A stretch of 62,134 bases of DNA. It comes from Tardiphaga sp. Its GTDB lineage: Bacteria > Pseudomonadota > Alphaproteobacteria > Rhizobiales > Xanthobacteraceae. A program made the position numbers and the translations under genes. Position 1 is the first letter of the stretch; every line of letters starts with the position of its first letter. The notes below the pieces were generated by a model that had not been told where the DNA came from, did no database searches, and saw only the letters and a program-made list of their open reading frames with translations. The DNA lies in contig JASBVG010000133.1 of NCBI GenBank assembly GCA_030147505.1, positions 1 through 62,134 of the forward strand. Direction: 5' to 3'. This document shows, in pieces, positions 8,873-17,120 of this stretch.

Positions 8873-9718
8873 ATGATCACCGGGCTGGATCATGTCGTCA
8901 TTCTGCTGAACGATCTGGAGGTGGGCATTGCCACCTACCAGACATTGTTCTCGCGCAAACCCGCCTGGCGCAGCACCAGCGAGGGCGCCGAGCTTGCGAT
9001 CTTCACTCTTGCCAATATGTCCGTCGAACTGATGGCCCCGCATGGCGAGGGCACGGCCGCAACCCGCATCCGCGCGGTGCTGCCGGAAAGCGGCGCCACG
9101 CTCGCCAGTATCTGCTTTGCCACAGACGATATCGCCAGGATGCATCGCCGCCTCGATCGCGTGGCCCTGAAGCCGGATCCCGTCACCGAGGTCGAGAGCC
9201 GGGATCGCGACACCGGCGCCACGTTGTCCTGGAAGCGCACCCGCGCGGCCACCGATCATACCCGCGGCGTGCGCCAGTTCTTCCTTGAGCTGGATGGTGA
9301 GCGCCAGGTTTCAGCCAGTACCAGCAAGACGCCGATCATCGGCCTCGACCACATCGTCGTCGCAACGCAGGATCCGGAACGCGCCGCCGCGCTCTATGGC
9401 GCGCGGCTTGGCCTCGATCTCGCGCTGGATCGCTCCAATCCGGATTGGGGGCACCTGATGTTCTTCCACTGTGGCGATCTCGTCGTCGAACTGGTCAAGC
9501 GCCCGCATGATCAGGGCGATATCAATCGCGACGTGTTGTGGGGCATGACCTGGCGTGTCGCCGATATCGATGCCACGCGCGAACGTCTGCTCGCCGCTCA
9601 TGTCACTGTCTCCGAGGTGCGGAGCGGCCGTAAGCCCGGCACCCGTGTCGCCAGCCTGCGCGATGGCACACTCGGCATTCCGACGTTGCTGATCGAGCGG
9701 GAGGAGAGAGAAGGGTAA
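8873..9718 (+). CDS. Glyoxalase-like VOC-fold protein
   Basis: This 281-residue protein is built from two vicinal-oxygen-chelate-like modules. The first begins at MITGLDHVVILLNDL and the second, near residue 150, at IIGLDHIVVATQDPERAAALYGARLGLDL; the repetition of GLDH(V/I) is clear. The family includes metal-dependent lyases, isomerases and dioxygenases as well as proteins of unknown role; this one fits the glyoxalase-like-domain group with no proven activity. An AGGAGGAGAG ribosome-binding site sits 6 bp before the ATG. It is divergent from the PfkB kinase across 247 bp that hold no recognisable gene. Confidence 0.8.
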   Translation: MITGLDHVVILLNDLEVGIATYQTLFSRKPAWRSTSEGAELAIFTLANMSVELMAPHGEGTAATRIRAVLPESGATLASICFATDDIARMHRRLDRVALKPDPVTEVESRDRDTGATLSWKRTRAATDHTRGVRQFFLELDGERQVSASTSKTPIIGLDHIVVATQDPERAAALYGARLGLDLALDRSNPDWGHLMFFHCGDLVVELVKRPHDQGDINRDVLWGMTWRVADIDATRERLLAAHVTVSEVRSGRKPGTRVASLRDGTLGIPTLLIEREEREG

Positions 9719-9744
9719 GATTGCGGGATAGCAGAGCGTGGTCC

Positions 9745-9833
9745 GTAGCCCGGATGGAACGAAGCGCAATCCGGGAACCGGAGCTTCAACCATCTCGGCA
9801 TTCTCGCATTACGCTCCGCTCCATGCGGGCTAC
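9745..9833. repeat. Interspersed palindromic repeat (GTAGCCCGGATG family)
   Basis: GTAGCCCGGATGGAACGAAG at the left and CTCCGCTCCATGCGGGCTAC at the right form the imperfect inverted ends of a dispersed repeat well known from Bradyrhizobium-type genomes. It occupies the space between two convergent genes (VOC protein and TauE/SafE). Confidence 0.85.
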
Positions 9834-9845
9834 GCTCACTGCCGC

Positions 9846-10607
9846 TCATCGCACGAAGTGCGAAATCCCTTGCCACAGCAGCACCAGCGAGATCACCAGC
9901 AGCATGGCATAGGCGATGTTGTAGAACAGGTCGGTCGGCGTGCGCTTCACCAGCCAGATGCCGGCGAAATTGGTCAGCACGGCCGCGGGCAACAGCAGCA
10001 GCGATGTCGCGAAATTCGCAGTGTTGAACTGGCCGAGCGCCAGATAGGGCACGATCTTCAGCGCATTCACGATGGCGAAGAAGATCGTCATGGTGCCGAC
10101 CAGCACCAGCTTGGGCAGCCGCTGCGGCAGCACATAGACCTGGAAGGGTGGGCCACCCGCCTGTGTCATGAACGACGTGAAGCCCGAGACCGCACCCCAG
10201 AACACGCCAGCGGCCGGGCCCATGCGGCGCGGTTCGATCTGGGCGCGCTTGCGCCAGACATCGATGACGAAAACGAGGCCGATCAGGCCGACGGTGATCC
10301 GCACCGCATTGTCAGAAATGACGGAGGCGAGCAACCATGCCAGTGCCATGCCTGCGATAGCGCCGGGCAGCATGATCTTCAGATTTGAGGCGTCCCATTC
10401 GCGTCGATAGACATAAAGCGAAATCAAATCCTGCGTGATCAGCACCGGCAACAACAATGCTGCAGCTTCGAGCGGCGGCAGATACAGCGCCAGCAGCGGC
10501 GTTGCCGCGATCCCAACCCCGGCAAAGCCGCCCTTCGACAGGCCCAGGAAAAGCACCGCGGGAATAGCGACGACATAGAAAAACGGGTCGGTGATGATGG
10601 CGGGCAC
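9846..10607 (-). CDS. TauE/SafE (TSUP) family membrane permease
   Basis: This 253-residue inner-membrane protein has seven to eight hydrophobic segments and belongs to the TSUP family, which exports sulfite, sulfoacetate or related anions. The N-terminal GLSKGGFAGVG (about residues 22-32) and the second-half SGFTSFMTQAGGPPFQVYVLPQ (about 145-166) are the two family signatures. It starts with GTG at 10607. It is divergent from the TetR gene; the 169 bp between them contain the inverted repeat GCATAC-N10-GTATGC (10672-10693), a possible operator for either gene. The transported anion is unknown. Confidence 0.88.
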   Translation of the reverse strand: MPAIITDPFFYVVAIPAVLFLGLSKGGFAGVGIAATPLLALYLPPLEAAALLLPVLITQDLISLYVYRREWDASNLKIMLPGAIAGMALAWLLASVISDNAVRITVGLIGLVFVIDVWRKRAQIEPRRMGPAAGVFWGAVSGFTSFMTQAGGPPFQVYVLPQRLPKLVLVGTMTIFFAIVNALKIVPYLALGQFNTANFATSLLLLPAAVLTNFAGIWLVKRTPTDLFYNIAYAMLLVISLVLLWQGISHFVR

Positions 10608-10776
10608 GGCGGGATCCGGTTGGGCCGCGCAGTGATAGCGACGCGTCAGCTAAAAGGCGATGGATGTTTATGCATACTCGCCAGAACGTATGCGGTTCTC
10701 AATGCTGCAACCGCATGCTACACGCGATGAGGTTGCCGGTGTGATCCATCATACCGGTCGGCGACAGGGACAAGGT

Positions 10777-11538
10777 TTGGCCAAGAAGCAAACGACCAGG
10801 CAAGCGATCAGGACGAGATCGACCAAGGCGGGCAAGTCGGCAGGCAGGGCCCAGAGATGGCAGCGGGACCCCGAGGGCATGCGGCTGCGCATCCTGGAAG
10901 CCGCGACGAAGGAATTCGCTGCCCGCGGCCTGGCTGGTGCGCGTGTCGATCGCATTGCGGCGGCCGCGGGTGCCAACAAGCGCATGCTGTATTACCATGT
11001 CGGCAAGAAGGATGATCTCTATCTGGCGGTGCTGGAAGGCACCTATGCCAAGATCCGCGCTGAAGAACGCACGCTCGATCTTGAGCATCTCGATCCGCCG
11101 GAGGCGATCGAGAGCCTGATCACCTTCACGTGGAACTACTTCATCCGTAACCCGGAATTCCTTGCGCTGCTCAACACCGAGAATCTGGAGCGCGCCAAGC
11201 ACATCAAGCGCTCCGACAAGGTGAAGTCGATGCATTCGCCTTTCGTGGAGATGATCCGCCAGGTTGTGTTGCGCGGTGTCGCGTCCGGCGACTTCAAGGT
11301 CGCGATGGATCCTGTTCAGCTCTACATCTCCATCGCCGGCCTCAGCTTCTTCTATATCGGCAACAATGCGACGCTCAGCGTCATCTTCGGCCGCGATCTC
11401 CTGGCTAAGGACGCCAAGGACGAGCGGCTGGCGCATATGGTGTCGCTCATTCTCGGAGCCTTGACCGGGCGCTCGCCCGCGGAATTTCCGGTGCCGAGAA
11501 CTCAGCCTGTCATCCCTGCGAAAGCGGGAATTCAGTAA
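10777..11538 (+). CDS. TetR/AcrR-family transcriptional regulator
   Basis: This DNA-binding repressor of about 253 residues has an N-terminal HTH of the form RILEAATKEFAARGLAGARV...GANKRMLYYHVGKKDDLY, preceded by a basic Lys/Arg-rich tail, and a C-terminal ligand domain containing FIRNPEFLALLNTENLERAKHI, similar to RutR-type regulators. TTG 10777 with AGGGA 6 bp upstream is preferred; ATG 10660 would add 39 residues, and the inverted repeat at 10672-10693 would then lie inside the gene. The last residues, VIPAKAGIQ, are not TetR sequence: they are the translation of a dispersed repeat that supplies the stop codon. The gene precedes the ABC/DUF993 operon by 258 bp, with an 18-bp palindrome in between, so it probably controls that operon. 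Confidence 0.88.
   Translation: MAKKQTTRQAIRTRSTKAGKSAGRAQRWQRDPEGMRLRILEAATKEFAARGLAGARVDRIAAAAGANKRMLYYHVGKKDDLYLAVLEGTYAKIRAEERTLDLEHLDPPEAIESLITFTWNYFIRNPEFLALLNTENLERAKHIKRSDKVKSMHSPFVEMIRQVVLRGVASGDFKVAMDPVQLYISIAGLSFFYIGNNATLSVIFGRDLLAKDAKDERLAHMVSLILGALTGRSPAEFPVPRTQPVIPAKAGIQ
11505..11538. repeat. Fragment of VIPAKAGIQ-type interspersed repeat
   Basis: CCTGTCATCCCTGCGAAAGC followed by GGGAATTCAG is the half-site of a repeat very common in proteobacteria, usually translated as VIPAKAGIQ. Here it is in frame with the end of the TetR gene and provides its last codons and stop. Another copy with both halves is at 61786-61908. Confidence 0.8.
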
Positions 11539-11673
11539 CCGTTTCGGCCCGCGATCGTGCCTCTAACTCGAAGTGTGCTGGATCGCCCGGTCGAACCGGG
11601 CGGTGACGGTCGTGCCTGTTATCGACAGTCTATCAGGCTGAAATCGCTGTAGAAATATCTCTAGTTGATCGGC

Positions 11674-11707
11674 TGATTGACAAGTCAATCAGTGTGGCTA
11701 GTATTTA
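11674..11707 (+). promoter_or_regulatory. TetR-type operator overlapping a sigma70 promoter
   Basis: TGATTGACAAGTCAATCA (11674-11691) is a perfect palindrome with 8-bp arms and an AA centre. The sequence TTGACA inside it (11678-11683) is a perfect -35 box, followed by 18 bp and TATTTA (11702-11707) as a -10. A repressor bound to the palindrome would block this promoter. It lies 90-120 bp before the ABC permease start and 136 bp after the TetR stop codon. Confidence 0.65.
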
Positions 11708-11796
11708 TCCAGTGAGTTAATTACGACTGCGAAGCCGGCCGATCGAGCTAGCCAACCAAACAGGCCAATGAAAACCGGCAATGGGAGACGAGACGC

Positions 11797-12606
11797 GTGA
11801 GTGAGAAAAAGGCGCCAGGGGCAGTTACCAGACTGCTGAATTCTTCGTGGCTGCGCCCGTTCATATTCCTGCTTTTCATCATCGCTGCATGGGATCTATC
11901 GATCCGCATTTTCGGCATTCCGGCCTATCAGATCCCGGCGCCGATGGATGTGGTGAAGGTGTTGATCTCCGACTGGCCCGAACTCCTCTCGCAGTCGTGG
12001 CCGACGACCTATGCGACGCTGCTCGGCTTCCTCGCGTCCGCCGTGTTCGGGATTCCGATCGCGATGCTGATTGCGGGCTCGCGCACCGTCGAAAGCTACG
12101 TCTATCCGCTGCTCGTGTTTTCTCAGTCGATCCCGAAGGTCGCCATCGCGCCGCTTTTTGTGGTGTGGTTCGGCTTCGGCATCATCCCGAAAATCATCTC
12201 GGCCTTCCTGCTCGGTTTCTTCCCCGTCGTCGTTTCTGCGGTGCAGGGCTTCAAGTCGGTCGATCCCGATATGGTCGATCTCGCCCGCGCGATGAAGGGT
12301 AGCCGCATGCGCGTGTTCTGCGCGGTGAACCTGCCGCATGCACTGCCGGCGATCTTCTCGGGCCTCAAGGTCTCGGTCACGCTCGCTGTTGTCGGCGCCG
12401 TCGTCGGCGAATTCGTCGGCTCCAATTCCGGCATCGGCTACGTGCTGCAGCGGTCCATCGGCACCTTCGACTTGCCGACCATGTTCGCGGCGCTCGTTAT
12501 TCTCGCGCTGCTCGGCGTCATCCTGTTCTGGATCGTCGATCGCATCGAGAAGATTGCGATTCCGTGGCACGTCAGCCAGCGCGCTGATGTTTTCGTTGCG
12601 TCTTGA
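11797..12606 (+). CDS. ABC transporter permease (NitT/TauT type)
   Basis: This 269-residue inner-membrane permease has about six transmembrane segments and a BPD_transp_1 domain of the SsuC/TauC/ThiX type. The cytoplasmic EAA-like loop that contacts the ATPase is around DLARAMKGSRMRVFCAVNLPHALPAIFSGLK (roughly residues 165-195). GTG 11797 is used, with GGGAGACG upstream. It is the first gene of an operon that continues with the binding protein and ATPase. In this family the importer carries small organic compounds such as sulfonates, taurine or pyrimidine precursors; the substrate here is unknown but should be the starting compound for the enzymes encoded downstream. Confidence 0.92.
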   Translation: MSEKKAPGAVTRLLNSSWLRPFIFLLFIIAAWDLSIRIFGIPAYQIPAPMDVVKVLISDWPELLSQSWPTTYATLLGFLASAVFGIPIAMLIAGSRTVESYVYPLLVFSQSIPKVAIAPLFVVWFGFGIIPKIISAFLLGFFPVVVSAVQGFKSVDPDMVDLARAMKGSRMRVFCAVNLPHALPAIFSGLKVSVTLAVVGAVVGEFVGSNSGIGYVLQRSIGTFDLPTMFAALVILALLGVILFWIVDRIEKIAIPWHVSQRADVFVAS

Positions 12607-12676
12607 TCGGACGCCAATATCCAAAAGCGGCCCGGCTGAACGGGCCGCCATCACCTGCTTCAATGGGAGGCTGACT

Positions 12677-13669
12677 ATGCTGAAATGGGTTACCGCCGTA
12701 TCCACTGCCGCGATCGCTGCAACGATCGCCTTCACCGCGCCGGCCGCTGCCGCCGACAAGGTGACGCTGATGCTCAACTGGTATGTCTATGGCGAGCATG
12801 CGCCGTTCTATTACGGCAAGGCCAAGGGTATCTATGCCGCTGAAGGCATCGATCTCGACATACAGGAAGGCCGTGGTTCGGCCGCCACCGTGCAGGCCGT
12901 CGCTGCCAAGACCGTGAATTTCGGCTATGCCGACGTCCCGACCATGATGCGCGCCGCCGTGAAGGGCGCTCCGGTGGTCGCCACCGGCGTGCTGCTGCAG
13001 ACCACGGCCATGTCAGCCATGGGCTTCGTCGACAAAAACATCAAGAAGGCCGAGGATCTGAAGGGCAAGACGGTGGCGATCACGCCAGCCGACGCGCTCA
13101 CCCAGATCTGGCCGCTGTTCCTCAAGAAGGCCGGCCTCAAGGAATCCGATCTCAAGACCGTCGCCGGCGATGCACAGACCAAGCTGAACGCCGTCATCAA
13201 CGGCCAGGCCGACGTGCTGCTGGGCTACGTCATGGACCAGTCCATGAAGATCAAGGATGCCACCGGCAAGGACGTCAATACGATCAAGTTCGCCGACTAC
13301 GGCATCCATCTGGTGTCGTCGGGCATCATCGCCAACACCGACTGGGCCAAGGCCAATCCGGATCTCGTCAAGCGCTTCATGAAGGCGACCATCAAGTCCG
13401 TCGAGGAAGCGCAGAAGGAGCCGAAGGCGGCTGCGCAGTCGATCCTCGATGCCAATCCGAAGGGCGGCAAGATCGACACCCTGACCCAGGGTTTCGAGCT
13501 CACCACGCAGTTCTACAAGACGCCGGAAACCAAGAACAAGCCGGTGTTCAGCGTCACCGATCAGAACATGAAGGAGTCGGTCGAACTGATGGTCGAATAT
13601 GGCGGTCTGGAAGCGAAGGCCAAGGACAATCCGAAGGCCTTCTACACCAACGACTATCTGCCGAAGTAA
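12677..13669 (+). CDS. ABC transporter substrate-binding protein (NMT1/THI5-like)
   Basis: This 330-residue periplasmic binding protein has a Sec signal peptide (MLKWVTAVSTAAIAATIAF..., cleavage near APAAAADK, about residue 25). The mature part opens with VTLMLNWYVYGEHAPFYYGKAKGIYAAEGID, the N-terminal signature of NMT1/THI5-like binding proteins that recognise pyrimidine- or riboflavin-type ligands and, more broadly, NitT/TauT substrates. The GGGAGG ribosome-binding site 6 bp before ATG 12677 fixes the start; the frame extends upstream to 12338 but overlaps the permease. No ligand can be named. Confidence 0.92.
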   Translation: MLKWVTAVSTAAIAATIAFTAPAAAADKVTLMLNWYVYGEHAPFYYGKAKGIYAAEGIDLDIQEGRGSAATVQAVAAKTVNFGYADVPTMMRAAVKGAPVVATGVLLQTTAMSAMGFVDKNIKKAEDLKGKTVAITPADALTQIWPLFLKKAGLKESDLKTVAGDAQTKLNAVINGQADVLLGYVMDQSMKIKDATGKDVNTIKFADYGIHLVSSGIIANTDWAKANPDLVKRFMKATIKSVEEAQKEPKAAAQSILDANPKGGKIDTLTQGFELTTQFYKTPETKNKPVFSVTDQNMKESVELMVEYGGLEAKAKDNPKAFYTNDYLPK

Positions 13670-13691
13670 GCGAAAGCGAACAGGACGACTG

Positions 13692-14549
13692 ATGACTGCA
13701 ACGATGAAAGCCACGAGCCATATGAGCGTCGATCAACCCAGCGCGCATCTTCGTGTCGTGTCGGAGCAGCCGCAAAACGCGGCGTCGGGGATCAATCTCT
13801 CCGGCGTCTCCAAGACCTACGGGACCGGCGACGGCAAGGTGCAGTCGCTGCGTCCTTTGGATTTTCACATCAATGACGGCGAGTTCTTTGTCGTGGTCGG
13901 CCCGTCCGGCTGCGGCAAGTCCACGCTGCTCAAGATGATCTCGGGCCTGTTGCCGCCGACCACCGGCGAAATCCGCGTCGATGGCAACAAGGTCACCGAG
14001 CCTCATGGCGATGTCGGCATCGTATTTCAGAACGCGCTGCTGCTGCCGTGGCGGAACATTCTCAACAACGTGCTGATGCCCATCGATATGAAGGGCGAGA
14101 AGCGCGAAAAGTACATTCCGCGCGCCAAAGAACTGCTCAAGATGGTCGGCCTCGAAGGTTTCGAGAAGAAGTTGCCGTGGCAGCTGTCCGGCGGCATGCA
14201 GCAGCGCGCCTCGATCTGCCGTGCGCTGGTGCACGATCCCAAGATCATGATGATGGACGAGCCCTTTGGCGCGCTCGATGCCATGACGCGGGAGAAGATG
14301 AATGTCGAGCTGTCGCGCATCCAGCGCCGCACCGGCAAGACCATTTTGCTGATCACCCATTCGATCCCGGAAGCGGTTTTCTTGGCCGACAAGGTGCTGG
14401 TCATGACCGAGCGCCCCGGCGGTATCGCGGCCATCTATGACGTGCCGCTCGGCCGCGATCGCAATCTCGATGTGATGTCGAACCCGATCTTCACCGATCT
14501 CGTCGCCCGCATCCGCAAGCATTTCATGACCAACAGCGCGCTGGACTGA
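13692..14549 (+). CDS. ABC transporter ATP-binding protein (NitT/TauT type)
   Basis: This 285-residue cytoplasmic ATPase energises the importer encoded by the two preceding genes. Walker A is GPSGCGKST (70-78), the Q-loop is in VFQNALLLPW, the ABC signature is LSGGMQQR (165-172), Walker B is IMMMDEPF with Asp189-Glu190, and the H-loop is in LLITHS. VFQNALLLPWRNILNNV is characteristic of the NitT/TauT/SsuB subgroup. ATG 13692 (GGACGACTG upstream) gives an N-terminal extension of about 33 residues before the nucleotide-binding domain, so a later start such as Met11 is possible. Confidence 0.94.
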   Translation: MTATMKATSHMSVDQPSAHLRVVSEQPQNAASGINLSGVSKTYGTGDGKVQSLRPLDFHINDGEFFVVVGPSGCGKSTLLKMISGLLPPTTGEIRVDGNKVTEPHGDVGIVFQNALLLPWRNILNNVLMPIDMKGEKREKYIPRAKELLKMVGLEGFEKKLPWQLSGGMQQRASICRALVHDPKIMMMDEPFGALDAMTREKMNVELSRIQRRTGKTILLITHSIPEAVFLADKVLVMTERPGGIAAIYDVPLGRDRNLDVMSNPIFTDLVARIRKHFMTNSALD

Positions 14550-14554
14550 AGCCG

Positions 14555-15958
14555 TTGAACACCGCACCACGTATTGCCCTGCGAGATATCACGCTGTTCG
14601 AGCGCCCGACGGCGTTCGTGCGGCCGTTTCGCTTCGGCAGCGTAACGGTTCATGCGGCGCCGCAGGCTTTCGTACGCGTCGAGCTCGAGGTCGAGGGCAG
14701 GGGCGTGTTCGTCGGTGCCTCCGCCGAGCTCATGGTGCCAAAATGGTTCGACAAGCGGCCCCATCTTGCCATTGATGACACGGTGAACGAGCTGCGCCAG
14801 TCGCTGGCGATCGCGAAGGATCTCTATCGCGCGCAGTCCGGTTACATCACGGCTTTCGGCCTGCATGCGGCCTGTATCGGCGCGCAGATGCAGGCCTGCG
14901 CCGCACGCGACATTCCTCTGCTCGCCGCCGCTTTCGGTCCCGCCGAGATCGACAAGGCCGTTCTTGATGCTTTGCTCCGTGGTCTCGGTACCGATTTCTT
15001 CATCGGCATGAAGGCGAATGTCGCCGGCCTCACGCCACGTCTCGCGCCCGATCTCGGCGCCGATGACATCGCGACGTTCCTTGCCAGCCGCGAGTGCCTG
15101 CCGCGTGTCGCGCTGCGCCACACCGTCGGCCTCGACGATGTGGTCGAAGGCGAGGGCGGTGTCGCCGATCCCACTGAGAATTCCGGCGCGCGCTACTTCA
15201 AGCTGAAGATGAATGGCGATCCAGACGCGGATGCCATCAGGCTGACACGCATCGGCAACGCGCTAACGACGCTGCCTTACGATTATCAGGTCACGCTCGA
15301 CGCCAATGAGCAATATGCGGATCTCGAAGCGCTCTGCACGCTCGTCGATCGCCTCGACAAGGACACAGCACTCGCGCCGATCGCATCAAAACTGCTCTAT
15401 ATCGAGCAGCCGATGCCGCGCGATATCACGCGCGAACAGCCGCTCGGTTTGCTCAGCTCGCGCTCCTTCATCATCGACGAAGCCGATGATAGCTGGGACG
15501 CATTCCCCGCTGCCAAACAGCTGGGCTATCGCGGCATCTCGTCAAAATCCTGCAAGGGGTTTTACAAGTCCATCGCCAATGCCACCCGCGCCGCCGCGTG
15601 GAGCGCGCAAGGCACGCCGCATTTTATCACCGGCGAGGATCTCACCTGCCAGGCCGGCCTTGGCGTGCAGCAGGATCTCGCGCTCGGCGCGTTGATCGGC
15701 GTCACCCATGCCGAGCGCAACGGCCATCACTATGTCGATGGCTTTGGCTTCGCGCCCGCTGGCGAGGCGGAAGCCTTCTTAGCTGCGCATCCCGATCTCT
15801 ACAGCCGCGATGAAGATTTCATCCGTCTGCAGATCAATGACGGCGATCTCCTTACGGGATCGCTCACCACTCCCGGATTTGCATCCGGCGCACATCCGGA
15901 CTGGACGGCAATGACGCCGCTCGCAGTCCCTCAAACTAAAGTTCTTCAGGAGTCCTGA
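14555..15958 (+). CDS. Enolase-superfamily (mandelate racemase/muconate-lactonizing-like) enzyme
   Basis: This 467-residue protein has a TIM-barrel with the catalytic layout of the enolase superfamily. KLK (Lys216 and Lys218) sits at the end of one strand, metal ligands are Asp249 in TLDANEQ, Glu284 in YIEQP and Asp308 in IIDEADD, and Lys331 follows in GISSKSCKG. This Lys-x-Lys / Asp-Glu-Asp / Lys set resembles the muconate-lactonizing subgroup, whose members do racemisation, cycloisomerisation or dehydration by proton abstraction next to a carboxylate. It starts with TTG 5 bp after the ATPase stop and ends 2 bp before the next gene. It is longer than most members (about 370-400), so a distinct isofunctional group is likely. 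Confidence 0.8.
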   Translation: MNTAPRIALRDITLFERPTAFVRPFRFGSVTVHAAPQAFVRVELEVEGRGVFVGASAELMVPKWFDKRPHLAIDDTVNELRQSLAIAKDLYRAQSGYITAFGLHAACIGAQMQACAARDIPLLAAAFGPAEIDKAVLDALLRGLGTDFFIGMKANVAGLTPRLAPDLGADDIATFLASRECLPRVALRHTVGLDDVVEGEGGVADPTENSGARYFKLKMNGDPDADAIRLTRIGNALTTLPYDYQVTLDANEQYADLEALCTLVDRLDKDTALAPIASKLLYIEQPMPRDITREQPLGLLSSRSFIIDEADDSWDAFPAAKQLGYRGISSKSCKGFYKSIANATRAAAWSAQGTPHFITGEDLTCQAGLGVQQDLALGALIGVTHAERNGHHYVDGFGFAPAGEAEAFLAAHPDLYSRDEDFIRLQINDGDLLTGSLTTPGFASGAHPDWTAMTPLAVPQTKVLQES

Positions 15959-15960
15959 CT

Positions 15961-17112
15961 ATGGCTGTCCACCGCCTTGGCATTATCATGAACGGCATCA
16001 CCGGCCGTATGGGTCTCAACCAGCATCTGATCCGCTCGATCGTTGCGATCCGCGCGCAGGGCGGTGTCACGCTGAAGAACGGCGATCGCATGATGCCGGA
16101 TCCGATCCTGGTCGGCCGCAATGCCGAGAAGATCGAAGGCCTCGCAAAACGTTTCGGCATCGAGCGCTGGACCACCGATCTCGACAAGGCACTGCAGGAT
16201 CCGAACGACACCATCTTCTTCGACGCCGCCACCACCCAGGCGCGTCCGGGCCTGCTGCAGAAGGCGATCGCCGCCGGCAAGCACATCTATTGCGAGAAGC
16301 CGATCGCGACCAATCTCGCCGAAGCGCTCGACGTCATCAAGGTCGCGAACGCAAAAGGCCTCAAGCACGGCACGGTGCAGGACAAGCTGTTCCTGCCCGG
16401 CCTGAAGAAGCTGGCGATGCTGCGTGATAGCGGCTTCTTCGGCCGCATGCTCTCGGTGCGCGGCGAGTTCGGTTATTGGGTGTTCGAGGGCGACTGGCAG
16501 GAAGCCCAGCGCCCGTCGTGGAACTACCGCGCCGAGGACGGCGGCGGCATGATTCTCGATATGGTCTGCCACTGGCGCTACGTGCTCGACAACCTGTTCG
16601 GCGAAGTCGAGAGCCTCACCTGCCTCGGCACCACCGATATTCCGGCGCGCTGGGACGAACAGGGCAAGGAATACAAGGCGACCGCCGATGACTCGGCCTA
16701 CGCCACCTTCCAGCTGAAGGGCGGTGTCATCGCCCATATGAACATGTCATGGGCCACGCGCGTCTATCGCGATGACCTCGTCACCTTCCAGGTCGATGGC
16801 ACCCACGGTTCGGCTGTGGCCGGTCTCACCGAATGCATGATCCAGGCCCGTCAGGCGACGCCGCGTCCGGTCTGGAATCCCGACGAGAAGCGCACCCACG
16901 ACTTCTATGCCGACTGGCAGAAGGTTCCTGACAACGCCGTCTATGACAACGGCTTCAAGGAGCAGTGGGAAATGTTCATCCGCCACGTCTGCGAGGATGC
17001 ACCGTACAAGTACACGCTGCTCGAAGGCGCCAAGGGCGTGCAGACGGTGGAAGCCGCGCTCACGAGCTGGAAGGAACGCCGCTGGGTCGACGTTCCCGCA
17101 CTCAAGGTCTGA
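15961..17112 (+). CDS. Gfo/Idh/MocA-family NAD(P)-dependent oxidoreductase
   Basis: This 383-residue cytoplasmic dehydrogenase of the glucose-fructose oxidoreductase / inositol 2-dehydrogenase family acts on a polyol or sugar derivative. The N-terminal Rossmann segment is HRLGIIMNGITGRMG, an unusual glycine pattern for the family, and the canonical YCEKPIA motif with the catalytic Lys is near residue 112. DGGGMILDMVCHWRYVLDNLFG carries the Asp-x3-His type active-site motif. It starts 2 bp after the preceding stop and is followed by DUF993 after 8 bp, so it is translated as part of the operon. The compact spacing indicates it acts on the same pathway; substrate unknown. Confidence 0.88.
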   Translation: MAVHRLGIIMNGITGRMGLNQHLIRSIVAIRAQGGVTLKNGDRMMPDPILVGRNAEKIEGLAKRFGIERWTTDLDKALQDPNDTIFFDAATTQARPGLLQKAIAAGKHIYCEKPIATNLAEALDVIKVANAKGLKHGTVQDKLFLPGLKKLAMLRDSGFFGRMLSVRGEFGYWVFEGDWQEAQRPSWNYRAEDGGGMILDMVCHWRYVLDNLFGEVESLTCLGTTDIPARWDEQGKEYKATADDSAYATFQLKGGVIAHMNMSWATRVYRDDLVTFQVDGTHGSAVAGLTECMIQARQATPRPVWNPDEKRTHDFYADWQKVPDNAVYDNGFKEQWEMFIRHVCEDAPYKYTLLEGAKGVQTVEAALTSWKERRWVDVPALKV

Positions 17113-17120
17113 GGGACATC

